Assembly (NCBI GenBank): GCA_025356335.1
Contig: JANXUF010000143.1
Location: forward strand, 1-37,298
Direction: 5' to 3'
From: Actinomycetes bacterium
GTDB taxonomy: Bacteria; Actinomycetota; Acidimicrobiia; Acidimicrobiales; Ilumatobacteraceae
Length of the DNA: 37,298 bases
Shown: positions 32,360 to 37,298 of the stretch, piece by piece
How positions within the stretch are numbered: position 1 is the first letter of the stretch
How the letters are laid out: each line of letters begins with the position of its first letter
The notes under the pieces: model-generated
Seen by the model: the letters and a program-made list of their open reading frames with translations, nothing else
Databases searched by the model: none
What the model was told of the DNA's origin: nothing
Program-made: the position numbers and the translations under genes

Positions 32360-33177
32360 ATGACCACTAGGCGCTCCGGGAGGACGAACAACGAATCGTC
32401 GAAGGGTCCGCGACGCCCGAACGCCGCAGCTGCATTGTTCGCCGTCGCAGTGTCAGTGCTGGTGATCTCCTCCGACCTCTACGCACGTCGATTCTGGCTC
32501 GACCATCCCGTCACGACCGCGACCCTCGCAGCGCTCGTTGGCATCTTGGTATCCGTCACCGTTATCGAGGTCATCCTCGACCGGCGATCCGAGCGCAGAT
32601 GGCGACTGCTCGCTCAGTACGCGCTCCTGGAACTGGCCGAAGCCGCCACACCGCCTGGAAAATACTTGTCAACGTCATTGTGGACGAAGACGTCGACAAC
32701 GACGAGATGGCCGACGATCCCTCCCGAATAGTGCAAATCCTGGATTCGCCAGAGTGGGCACCCGAACTGGTGCTCAAACTCGAAGCGAGCCTGACTGACC
32801 CGCATCGACGCGACGAACTCCAGCGATCACTTGAAGAGAACCTCCACACGTCACGCGAGCTCATCAGCCGCTGGGGCGGCGTCTTGACCGGCTCCTCCAG
32901 CTACTCAGAGCTCTTCGACAGCCACGTCGAGATGATCGGACGCATCCACGGTCTGCACTACTTCGTTGCCCATGGCTCGCGCAGGGGAAGCCGATACCGG
33001 TCTCCAGGAGGCAGCCATCGCGACGACTGGTTCATCGACAACTTGCTCTCGATGACCCGCCTCGCGATTCGCCTGGAGGGTGAAACCTGGGCGATTGCAC
33101 TCCGCGTCGTTCCGCCGGACTGGTGGGACAGGCGAACTGACGAACTCGCCGCGCCGGCTCACGCCGGACACAGCTGA
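32360..33177 (+). pseudogene. Two-TM membrane protein of unknown family, frameshifted
   Basis: The first frame (from ATG 32360) encodes a basic N-terminus, two hydrophobic segments (AAALFAVAVSVLVISSDLYA; TTATLAALVGILVSVTVIEV) and RRWRLLAQYALLELAEAA. After a -1 shift between about 32640 and 32665 the next frame continues WKILVNVIVDEDVDNDEMAD and an acidic, helical soluble domain to 33177. The joined product is about 270 residues. I do not recognise the family. It is separated by 116 bp from the threonine aldolase and is the last gene before the tRNA/attachment region. Confidence 0.6.
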
Positions 33178-33300
33178 GCCTCGATCCCTCGAACCGGTCC
33201 CGCGGCGACGTGGCGGTCGTCGGGCGGGTCATGGAGTTCGGGGCGATTTTTCGAAGAGAATCCGCGTGCGCCAGCCGCCCTCGACCGAGTCTTTTCTCCC

Positions 33301-33344
33301 GTAGCAACCTCGTGGCAACCTCGTAGCAACCTCGTAGCAACCTT
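33301..33344. repeat. Four 11-bp direct repeats, possible integrase arm sites
   Basis: GTAGCAACCTC (33301), GTGGCAACCTC (33312), GTAGCAACCTC (33323) and GTAGCAACCTT (33334) are head-to-tail with at most one mismatch each from consensus. They lie 45 bp from the 3' end of the tRNA fragment. Short direct repeats beside the core are typical of arm-type binding sites for tyrosine integrases; no protein-coding explanation is evident. The assignment as arm sites is inference. Confidence 0.6.
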
Positions 33345-33359
33345 CGGGCGAAAATGCGC

Positions 33360-33385
33360 CAGGGCCACTTCGAAAAGTGGCCCTG
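33360..33385 (-). terminator. Stem-loop downstream of the tRNA 3' end
   Basis: CAGGGCCACTT (33360-33370) pairs perfectly with AAGTGGCCCTG (33375-33385) around a CGAA loop. Read on the minus strand it starts 4 nt after the tRNA CCA and is followed by ATTTTC, so it fits the native terminator of the tRNA gene. It would belong to the chromosomal side of the junction. Confidence 0.65.
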
Positions 33386-33388
33386 ACC

Positions 33389-33433
33389 TGGTCGGGCTGG
33401 CGGGACTTGAACCCACGGCCTCTTGTCCCCCAG
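33389..33433 (-). tRNA. tRNA-Pro(GGG) 3' part, attachment-site core
   Basis: On the minus strand the sequence reads as tRNA positions 32-76: loop CTGGGGG with T33 and anticodon GGG (33431-33429), 3' anticodon strand ACAAG, a 5-nt variable loop (AGGCC), T stem-loop GTGGG-TTCAAGT-CCCGC, acceptor strand CAGCCCG, discriminator A and an encoded CCA. The 5' half is absent: the sequence before the anticodon loop fails to pair with ACAAG and there is no CGGGCTG acceptor strand. This is the classic remnant left when a tyrosine-integrase element recombines in the anticodon loop. The tRNA is not functional as it stands; the complete copy should be at the other end of the element. Confidence 0.8.
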
Positions 33434-33437
33434 AAAA

Positions 33438-33455
33438 CAGGAATACCGATTCCTG
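33438..33455. promoter_or_regulatory. Perfect palindrome abutting the attachment core
   Basis: CAGGAAT (33438-33444) and ATTCCTG (33449-33455) form a 7-bp inverted repeat with an ACCG spacer, starting 5 bp from the end of the tRNA-identical segment on the element side. It could be an integrase or excisionase binding site, or a hairpin between attachment core and integrase promoter. Confidence 0.45.
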
Positions 33456-33596
33456 AGATTGCACGGTGATCCATTTATGCGGTCTGAACAGGTGATATAC
33501 TGAACCAGGCATGTCGTGGCATCTCACGTTGTAGCTCCGCTACTCCTGCCCACTCTCCTGCCTGCACTCACTTGACCGAAAGACAAGAGGCCGCCG

Positions 33597-34781
33597 ATGA
33601 CACGACGAGCGAACGGCGAAGGATCACTCTTCTGGAACGAAGCGCGACAGCGTTGGATCGGCGAATTGATCGTTGACGGCAAACCGAGACGCGTGCTGAG
33701 CAAGACGAGAACCGAGGCGCGCAAGCGGCTCGACGTTCTCCGCCGCAGCGCCGAAGACGGCCTTCCGGCCACGAGCGGCAACATGACCGTTTCAGCGCTC
33801 CTCGACGACTGGCGCACCAAGGTCATCGCCGCAAAGGGCCTCAGCTCAGCGTCAACAGATATCTACGACTGGTCGATCGCCGTACTCAAGGTCGAACTCG
33901 GAACCATCCGCCTGCGGGCCCTGACCGTCGAACAGATCGAAGCGGCCTTCGCTCGCCGAGTCTCACCGGCCTCGGTGGGTAAGAAGGCGATGCGGACAGG
34001 CGCCACCGGGCAAGCAATTCGGCCACTCGGCCGCACCAGCCTCAAGAAACTCCGCAGCACGCTCGCACAGGCGTTGCGATGGGCAGAACGGCGCCGTCTC
34101 GTCGCTCACAACGTTGCGCTCCTCGTCGAATTGCCCGCAGATGCGGAACGACCCAAGGCGGCGCGCTCACTCACACTCGAAGAAGGCAAGCGACTGCTCA
34201 CCGCTGCAGCAGACGATCGCTACGGCGCACTCTGGACGACCATGCTCCTCACCGGGGTCCGCCCGGGTGAAGCCGGCGGCCTCTATTGGGATGACGTCGA
34301 CTTCGACCTCGGCGTGATCCGTATCCGACGATCCCTCAAGGTGATCAGCGGCAAGTCGATGGTGACGAACACCGTCAAGTCGGCATCCTCGCTCCGCAGC
34401 CTCGACGCACCAAAGCAAGTGCTCGACGCACTGCTGGAGCACGGGATGCGCCAGACGACTGACAGAGCCATGCTCGGCGCCCTCTGGGTAGGCACTGAAC
34501 CGCTCGTGTTCACGACGACCCACGGCACTGCGCTCGACCCGTCAAAGCTTCGTCGAGCATTCAAGTCATTGACCAAGAAGGCCGAGATCGAGGGTGACTG
34601 GCACCCGCACGAACTCCGCCACTCGGCTGCGAGCCTCCTCAGCGCTGCTGGCGTCCCGATCGAACACATCAGCGACATGCTCGGCCACAGCGAAACGCGC
34701 ACGACGGAGACGATCTACCGCCACCAGTTGGCGCCGTCAATCAGCGCCGGCAAGGCGCCGATGGAGTCAATGTTCGGCTGA
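33597..34781 (+). CDS. Tyrosine-type site-specific integrase
   Basis: The 394-residue recombinase has an N-terminal arm-binding beta domain (GEGSLFWNEARQRWIGELIV), a SAM-like core-binding domain (63-170) and a catalytic domain with R222 (TGVRPGEAGGL), K261 (TVKSASS), H338-x2-R341 (HPHELRHSA), H364 (MLGHSETRT) and nucleophile Y374 (TIYRHQL). All catalytic residues are present, so it should be active. It probably integrates the element at the adjacent tRNA-Pro core. AAGAGG precedes the ATG by 6 nt; a TATACT at 33496-33501 may be its -10 box. The 3' end overlaps the convergent unknown gene by 15 bp. Confidence 0.95.
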   Translation: MTRRANGEGSLFWNEARQRWIGELIVDGKPRRVLSKTRTEARKRLDVLRRSAEDGLPATSGNMTVSALLDDWRTKVIAAKGLSSASTDIYDWSIAVLKVELGTIRLRALTVEQIEAAFARRVSPASVGKKAMRTGATGQAIRPLGRTSLKKLRSTLAQALRWAERRRLVAHNVALLVELPADAERPKAARSLTLEEGKRLLTAAADDRYGALWTTMLLTGVRPGEAGGLYWDDVDFDLGVIRIRRSLKVISGKSMVTNTVKSASSLRSLDAPKQVLDALLEHGMRQTTDRAMLGALWVGTEPLVFTTTHGTALDPSKLRRAFKSLTKKAEIEGDWHPHELRHSAASLLSAAGVPIEHISDMLGHSETRTTETIYRHQLAPSISAGKAPMESMFG

Positions 34782-35519
34782 TCGAAGCAACTCGAGCGCC
34801 TTCGGCGTCAGCAGCCCGCCGGCCTTGCCCGGCGATGGCGCCGCCGTCAAGAAGCCTCGAATGACCGCTTGACCATGTCGGTACGTGACTCCGTCCCGAC
34901 TTGTAAGTTCGTACTTGACCCTCAGTCGTTCTATGGGTCGCGGCAGCCATTTGACATAGTCGCGAGCAAACTGCGCAAGCGATAGGTCGTCGAGTTCCGG
35001 GCGACCGCCCTTGCCCGTGCGCCGGCCACGAACTCGGTTGAGCCTCGCCTTAGCGACCCGTTCAACTTCGGAGCCCGGCCCACCACCTGGAACAAGTGCA
35101 ATCGGCCGGCCGCCGCCTCGACGCATCGACGGGGGAATGAAGGCCTCGGACGGGTCGTTCAGCATCGTTGCTTCGTGCCCAGCGAGATAGGCGTCGACCT
35201 CAGCCGTGGGCACCAACGCCTTCCGAGCGGCAGCCTCGACCTCAGGAGCACTCAGCGCCCGCAGGTGCTTCGTCGTCACACCGCCTGTGCCTGAGACCGA
35301 CAGTGCCACGGCGGTCATCGTCGCTAAATCCTCACTGAACTCAACCGTCACGCGGCAGCCACTCAGCAAGCCGCTCGACAACACGTTGAGAACGACGCAA
35401 CGGCCCGGCAGTACGCCGCGACCAACGGAGAACTGCAACGACCCGACGGTTACCACATGAGCCTTGCCGTCACCTTCGGCGGGAACCTCGTCGACAGCCA
35501 CGTAGATATCTGATGTCAT
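34767..35519 (-). CDS. Unknown protein of the integrated element
   Basis: I do not recognise this 250-residue protein. The N-terminal about 100 residues are beta-rich (VVTVGSLQFSVGRGVLPG, VVLNVLSSGLLSG). A Gly/Arg-rich basic middle (about 130-170: RRGGGRP, NRVRGRRTGKGGRPELDD) is followed by a helical C-terminus (LSLAQFARDYVKWLPRPIER; TYRHGQAVIRGFLT; LTPKALELL). There is no signal peptide or TM segment. The basic linker and winged-helix-like end suggest nucleic-acid binding, which is inference. GGAGGAAAC directly before ATG 35519 is a strong ribosome-binding site, and GTAGATTTTCTAC just upstream is a candidate operator. It is divergent from the excisionase-like gene, the position of a phage repressor or immunity gene. 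Confidence 0.75.
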   Translation of the reverse strand: MTSDIYVAVDEVPAEGDGKAHVVTVGSLQFSVGRGVLPGRCVVLNVLSSGLLSGCRVTVEFSEDLATMTAVALSVSGTGGVTTKHLRALSAPEVEAAARKALVPTAEVDAYLAGHEATMLNDPSEAFIPPSMRRGGGRPIALVPGGGPGSEVERVAKARLNRVRGRRTGKGGRPELDDLSLAQFARDYVKWLPRPIERLRVKYELTSRDGVTYRHGQAVIRGFLTAAPSPGKAGGLLTPKALELLRSAEH

Positions 35520-35528
35520 GTTTCCTCC

Positions 35529-35541
35529 GTAGATTTTCTAC
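35529..35541. promoter_or_regulatory. Palindrome in the divergent control region (1)
   Basis: GTAGA-TTT-TCTAC is a perfect 5-bp inverted repeat directly upstream of the Shine-Dalgarno of the minus-strand unknown gene. It would be transcribed in or next to that gene's 5' leader. A repressor operator is likely but unproven. Confidence 0.45.
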
Positions 35542-35557
35542 ATGGGATGACGCACCA

Positions 35558-35579
35558 TGTACTGCATGGACACAGTACA
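35558..35579. promoter_or_regulatory. Palindrome over the excisionase-like start (2)
   Basis: TGTACTG (35558-35564), 8 bp, CAGTACA (35573-35579): a perfect 7-bp inverted repeat that contains the ATG at 35566 in its spacer. A protein bound here would block initiation of the rightward operon, so it is a candidate operator of the element's switch. Confidence 0.55.
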
Positions 35580-35760
35580 AGCTCCGGCGCCATCGCCGGC
35601 ATACGGCTCGGTCGATTGGTGCGTCGCATACTCCGGCCTGAGCCGGGCGACGATCTACCGAGCATTCGAGGCCGGGACACTTAAGAGCTACAAAGTCGGC
35701 TGCCGTAGGTTGATCAAGGTCGTCGAACTCGACGAGATGATCACAGCCAACCTCGCATGA
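35566..35760 (+). CDS. Excisionase-like helix-turn-helix protein
   Basis: The 64-residue protein (67 if the ATG at 35557 is used) has a MerR-type/HTH_17 winged helix: SVDWCVAYSGLSRATIYRAF, then the wing GTLKSYKVGCRRLIKVVELD and MITANL. Proteins of this kind serve as recombination directionality factors or small regulators of integrases. No good Shine-Dalgarno is seen for either ATG. It heads a rightward gene chain and may control both excision and its own operon through the palindrome over its start. Confidence 0.82.
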   Translation: MDTVQAPAPSPAYGSVDWCVAYSGLSRATIYRAFEAGTLKSYKVGCRRLIKVVELDEMITANLA

Positions 35761-35960
35761 GGACGCCAGAACGACAAACGCCGCCCGAGGGCGGCGCTCA
35801 TCAAATCTCCCCGGCAAGGTCGATTGACACCCTCATCGTAGTCGAACGTCAAGCCTGTTTGCTCGCCTGCTCACTGCCATGCCCCTGGGCGACCTGCCCG
35901 ATGCAGATCGGCGTCGTGTTGACGGCCTTGATCGCCGACCTGCTGGCGGTGACGAAGTGA
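35757..35960 (+). CDS. Small unknown protein, uncertain
   Basis: This open frame of 67 codons begins with ATGA overlap to the excisionase-like gene and ends with GTGA overlap to the next gene, the pattern of a coupled operon. The 3' half (CLLACSLPCPWATCPMQIGV, then LTALIADLLAVTK) has GC-rich third codon positions and four cysteines (pattern C-x3-C-x3-C-x4-C). The 5' half is less gene-like and contains the perfect CGCCGCCC/GGGCGGCG hairpin. It may be a real small Cys-containing protein, possibly with a later start, or an accident. Confidence 0.35.
   Translation: MRTPERQTPPEGGAHQISPARSIDTLIVVERQACLLACSLPCPWATCPMQIGVVLTALIADLLAVTK
35779..35796. terminator. GC-rich hairpin after the excisionase-like gene
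   Basis: CGCCGCCC-GA-GGGCGGCG is a perfect 8-bp inverted repeat with a minimal loop, 19 bp after the stop codon. There is no T tract after it. It could attenuate transcription into the small-gene chain or mark an mRNA 3' end. Confidence 0.5.
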
Positions 35961-36184
35961 CCGCCGTTGAAAACATCGACAAGGCGGCGTTGGCGGAGCT
36001 GGAGATCGTCATCAGACGCATCCGCTCACAGCCCGACATGGCGAAGGCGGCGACGCACGACGCCGACCTCGCCACAGCAGAGCGTTACCGCCGTCAGGCC
36101 GACGCGACATCGGACCGGGTGCTTCGTCAGGGCTACACGGAGATGGCGAACGAAATCGAAGACCGCATCAAGAAAGGCAACTAA
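35957..36184 (+). CDS. Small helical protein of the integrated element
   Basis: I do not recognise the 75-residue product. It is almost entirely predicted helix with mixed charge (AALAELEIVIRRIRSQPDMA; ATAERYRRQADATSDRVLRQ; YTEMANEIEDRIKKGN), compatible with a coiled-coil or small adaptor. GTG 35957 is preferred: upstream in-frame sequence from ATG 35879 has poor codon character, and the GTG overlaps the previous stop as GTGA. It ends immediately before the next ATG (no gap). Confidence 0.6.
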   Translation: MTAVENIDKAALAELEIVIRRIRSQPDMAKAATHDADLATAERYRRQADATSDRVLRQGYTEMANEIEDRIKKGN

Positions 36185-36595
36185 ATGACCACCGCCACAC
36201 CCGCCACGATCACCGTCACGCTCGGCAGCAACGTCCTCACACTGATCGACCCCGCCACGATCGGCGACGACCGTCGAGAGGCAATCGTGGCCGCCTGCGT
36301 GGACGTCATCACCGGCCACATCGTGCCGAACTCGGCGAACGGCCCGCACCTCGTCTACGGCAATGCCGCAAGCCTGATCCCGTACTGGGATCAGTTGATT
36401 CTCGACGTCGACATTCCGTTCTTCCAACACCCAACCTTCCTCAGGGAGCAGCGCACGCCGATCGATCGGCTCCGTGCCCTCGCCGCAGGTTTCGAGGGTT
36501 GCGACCGTAACGGCGCGTCACGACTCCTCGCCGCGCTGAGCGACCGACTCGCCGCCACCATCCTCGACCGCGCCCTCCACACAATCCACCAGTAA
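36185..36595 (+). CDS. Unknown protein of the integrated element
   Basis: I do not recognise this 136-residue protein. It has a Thr-rich beta start (ATITVTLGSNVLTLIDPATI), a helix (REAIVAACVDVITGHIVP), an aromatic middle (YWDQLILDVDIPFFQHP) and two C-terminal helices (PIDRLRALAAGF; ASRLLAALSDRLAATILDRA). There is no TM or signal. It starts directly after the preceding stop and is followed by the next gene after 9 bp, so it is part of the same operon. Confidence 0.68.
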   Translation: MTTATPATITVTLGSNVLTLIDPATIGDDRREAIVAACVDVITGHIVPNSANGPHLVYGNAASLIPYWDQLILDVDIPFFQHPTFLREQRTPIDRLRALAAGFEGCDRNGASRLLAALSDRLAATILDRALHTIHQ

Positions 36596-36604
36596 GGAAC
36601 CCTC

Positions 36605-36916
36605 ATGGCCACAATGTTCGCTCCCCCCGGCGGCACCGTCACCGTCTCAGATCTCCCCTATGTCGTCACCTACAGCCTCACCCGCACCAACCTGACACCG
36701 GCAGGTGTCGCTGCGATGACCGCCCAAATCAACGGCTACCTCACCGCGCCCAAGCTGGCGGCGATCGCCAACGAAGCCGCACGGTTCGCCACCTCGTTCG
36801 TACCGGCCGCAGTGATCACGACCTCGAGCGGATCCTTCCCCGTGCTCGCCGCCGACGCACAAACACAGATCACCGCAGTCGTCGCGGTGATCGCCGCCGC
36901 CGGCAACGCGTTCTGA
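36605..36916 (+). CDS. Unknown small protein of the integrated element
   Basis: I do not recognise the 103-residue product. It is Ala/Thr/Val-rich and weakly hydrophobic at its C-terminus (QTQITAVVAVIAAAGNAF), without a clear membrane segment. TAAGGAAC 5 nt before the ATG is an acceptable ribosome-binding site. Its composition resembles small phage virion-associated or head-decorating proteins, but I cannot support a function. It lies between the 136-residue unknown and whiB. Confidence 0.62.
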   Translation: MATMFAPPGGTVTVSDLPYVVTYSLTRTNLTPAGVAAMTAQINGYLTAPKLAAIANEAARFATSFVPAAVITTSSGSFPVLAADAQTQITAVVAVIAAAGNAF

Positions 36917-36927
36917 CACGCCAGCAA

Positions 36928-37197
36928 ATGAGAGACGTCCCCGAAGGCTTCGACTCGTGGACGCTGGTCGAACTCCTCGGCGCCAAACGCCCCGCCTGGC
37001 ACCGTCACGCCGTCTGCCGAGGCCGAGCCGACGTCTCATTCTTCGTGGAGCGAGGAGAACCCACAGCACCTGCCAAGGCCATCTGCAAGACCTGCCCTGT
37101 GCGCATCCAGTGCGCCGTGGCAGGCGTGAACGAAGCCGATGGCGTCTGGGGCGGTACATCGGCCAGGGAACGCCGCAGCAGCCGCCCGGCAGCTTGA
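36928..37197 (+). CDS. WhiB-family iron-sulfur regulator
   Basis: The 89-residue protein has the four [4Fe-4S] cysteines C30, C53, C56 and C62 (AICKTCPVRIQCAVAG) and the GVWGGTSARER turn (72-82), followed by a basic AT-hook-like tail (RRSSRPAA). WhiB proteins bind the primary sigma factor and DNA and respond to redox or NO. Several actinophages carry copies that repress host whiB genes. Location in the element suggests such a phage-type role. The last 41 bp of the gene are part of the terminal palindrome, so the 3' end and everything after it need confirmation. Confidence 0.9.
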   Translation: MRDVPEGFDSWTLVELLGAKRPAWHRHAVCRGRADVSFFVERGEPTAPAKAICKTCPVRIQCAVAGVNEADGVWGGTSARERRSSRPAA

Positions 37198-37298
37198 CCG
37201 GTTTAAACCTCGGTGCCGACGACGTTTAAACGTCGTCGGCACCGAGGTTTAAACCGGTCAAGCTGCCGGGCGGCTGCTGCGGCGTTCCCTGGCCGATG
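37157..37298. repeat. Perfect 142-bp palindrome at the window end
   Basis: Bases 37157-37227 are the exact reverse complement of 37228-37298, with no spacer and no mismatch, centred in GTTTAAAC (37224-37231). Each arm also carries a small palindrome GGTTTAAACC (37200-37209 and 37246-37255). One arm includes the last 41 bp of whiB, so the distal arm re-reads whiB on the opposite strand up to the window edge. This is what a fold-back at a contig end looks like, with a genuine hairpin end or a bidirectional terminator in the central 60 bp as alternatives. Confidence 0.97.

Larger units (their letters stand above)
33389..37298 (+). mobile_element. Integrated element (prophage or phage-like island), right side truncated by window end
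   Basis: Content from the tRNA core rightward: tyrosine integrase, unknown minus-strand gene, divergent excisionase-like HTH gene, a chain of small unknown genes with 0-12-bp spacing or 4-bp overlaps, and a WhiB-like gene. This matches the integration/control end of an actinobacterial phage or integrative element. No capsid, terminase, conjugation or replication gene is visible, so the type cannot be fixed. The left boundary is the tRNA-Pro fragment, unless the 11-bp repeats further left also belong to the element. Confidence 0.75.

Noticed and set aside
32287..32370. 27-codon GTG-started frame between the threonine aldolase and the membrane protein
   Set aside because: Too short, no recognisable motif, and it overlaps the better-supported start at 32360.
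33389..33470. Complete functional tRNA gene
   Set aside because: Only positions 32-76 can be built; the expected 5' acceptor strand, D arm and 5' anticodon strand are absent.
35879..35956. Upstream ATG (35879) as start of the 75-residue element protein
   Set aside because: The added 26 codons have poor third-position GC, and the GTG at 35957 overlaps the previous frame's stop as GTGA.
33597..37298. Complete prophage
   Set aside because: Only integration and control-type genes and unknown small genes are visible; no capsid, terminase, tail or lysis genes lie within the window.

Overview
The window is high-GC DNA with dense, short-spaced genes, from an actinobacterium. Evidence for this is the gcvH / FHA / MerR(FtsR-like) / bifunctional-nuclease order on the left (the same order as mycobacterial gcvH-garA-ftsR-Rv1829), a BldD-type regulator with a near-canonical cyclic-di-GMP signature, a WhiB protein, and repeated leaderless promoters (TANNNT about 7 nt before the start codon). 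An Acidimicrobiia (Ilumatobacter-like) source is my inference; no marker in the window proves it.

Layout. (1) 1-24.5 kb is an intact core-like region. 108-2738 (minus) is the gcvH/FHA/MerR/BFN operon. 2892-5980 (minus) holds a CDP-alcohol phosphatidyltransferase coupled to a large nucleotidyltransferase/hexapeptide/phosphohexomutase fusion. 6073-8614 (plus) carries an SDR, a HIT protein and a TIGR03862-like flavoprotein. 8599-11242 (minus) is glgA-glgC. It is followed by an SRAP/HMCES protein, a universal stress protein, the BldD-like regulator, a secreted CE1-type esterase, a multi-zinc-ribbon protein of unknown role, a YkgJ-type cysteine-cluster protein, a DUF6886-like protein, a lipoprotein with an NAGPA-like glycosidase domain, a secreted alkaline-phosphatase-superfamily enzyme, an ABC exporter pair and a four-fold repeat membrane protein (COG4705-like).

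(2) 24.9-33.2 kb is an accessory block in which most genes look damaged. It has a medium-chain reductase that has lost its nucleotide-binding loop, a large LuxR (LAL) regulator with two frameshifts and an in-frame TAG, intact TDT transporter, SnoaL-like and alpha/beta-hydrolase genes, a frameshifted threonine aldolase and a frameshifted membrane protein. Either the block is decaying or this stretch carries sequence errors; the rest of the window shows no such damage.

(3) 33.3-37.3 kb is the end of an integrated mobile element. It shows the 3' part (positions 32-76) of a tRNA-Pro(GGG) on the minus strand as attachment core, 11-bp direct repeats that may be integrase arm sites, a complete tyrosine integrase, an unknown protein divergent from an excisionase-like HTH protein with a palindrome over its start, several small unknown genes and a WhiB protein. 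No structural phage genes are present within the window.

Both window ends are structurally suspicious. The left edge is nine copies of a 13-bp repeat that begins in the stop codon of the first gene. The right edge is a perfect 142-bp palindrome that folds back into the whiB gene. These look like contig-end artefacts, though a hairpin terminus or a real terminator palindrome remains possible for the right one.
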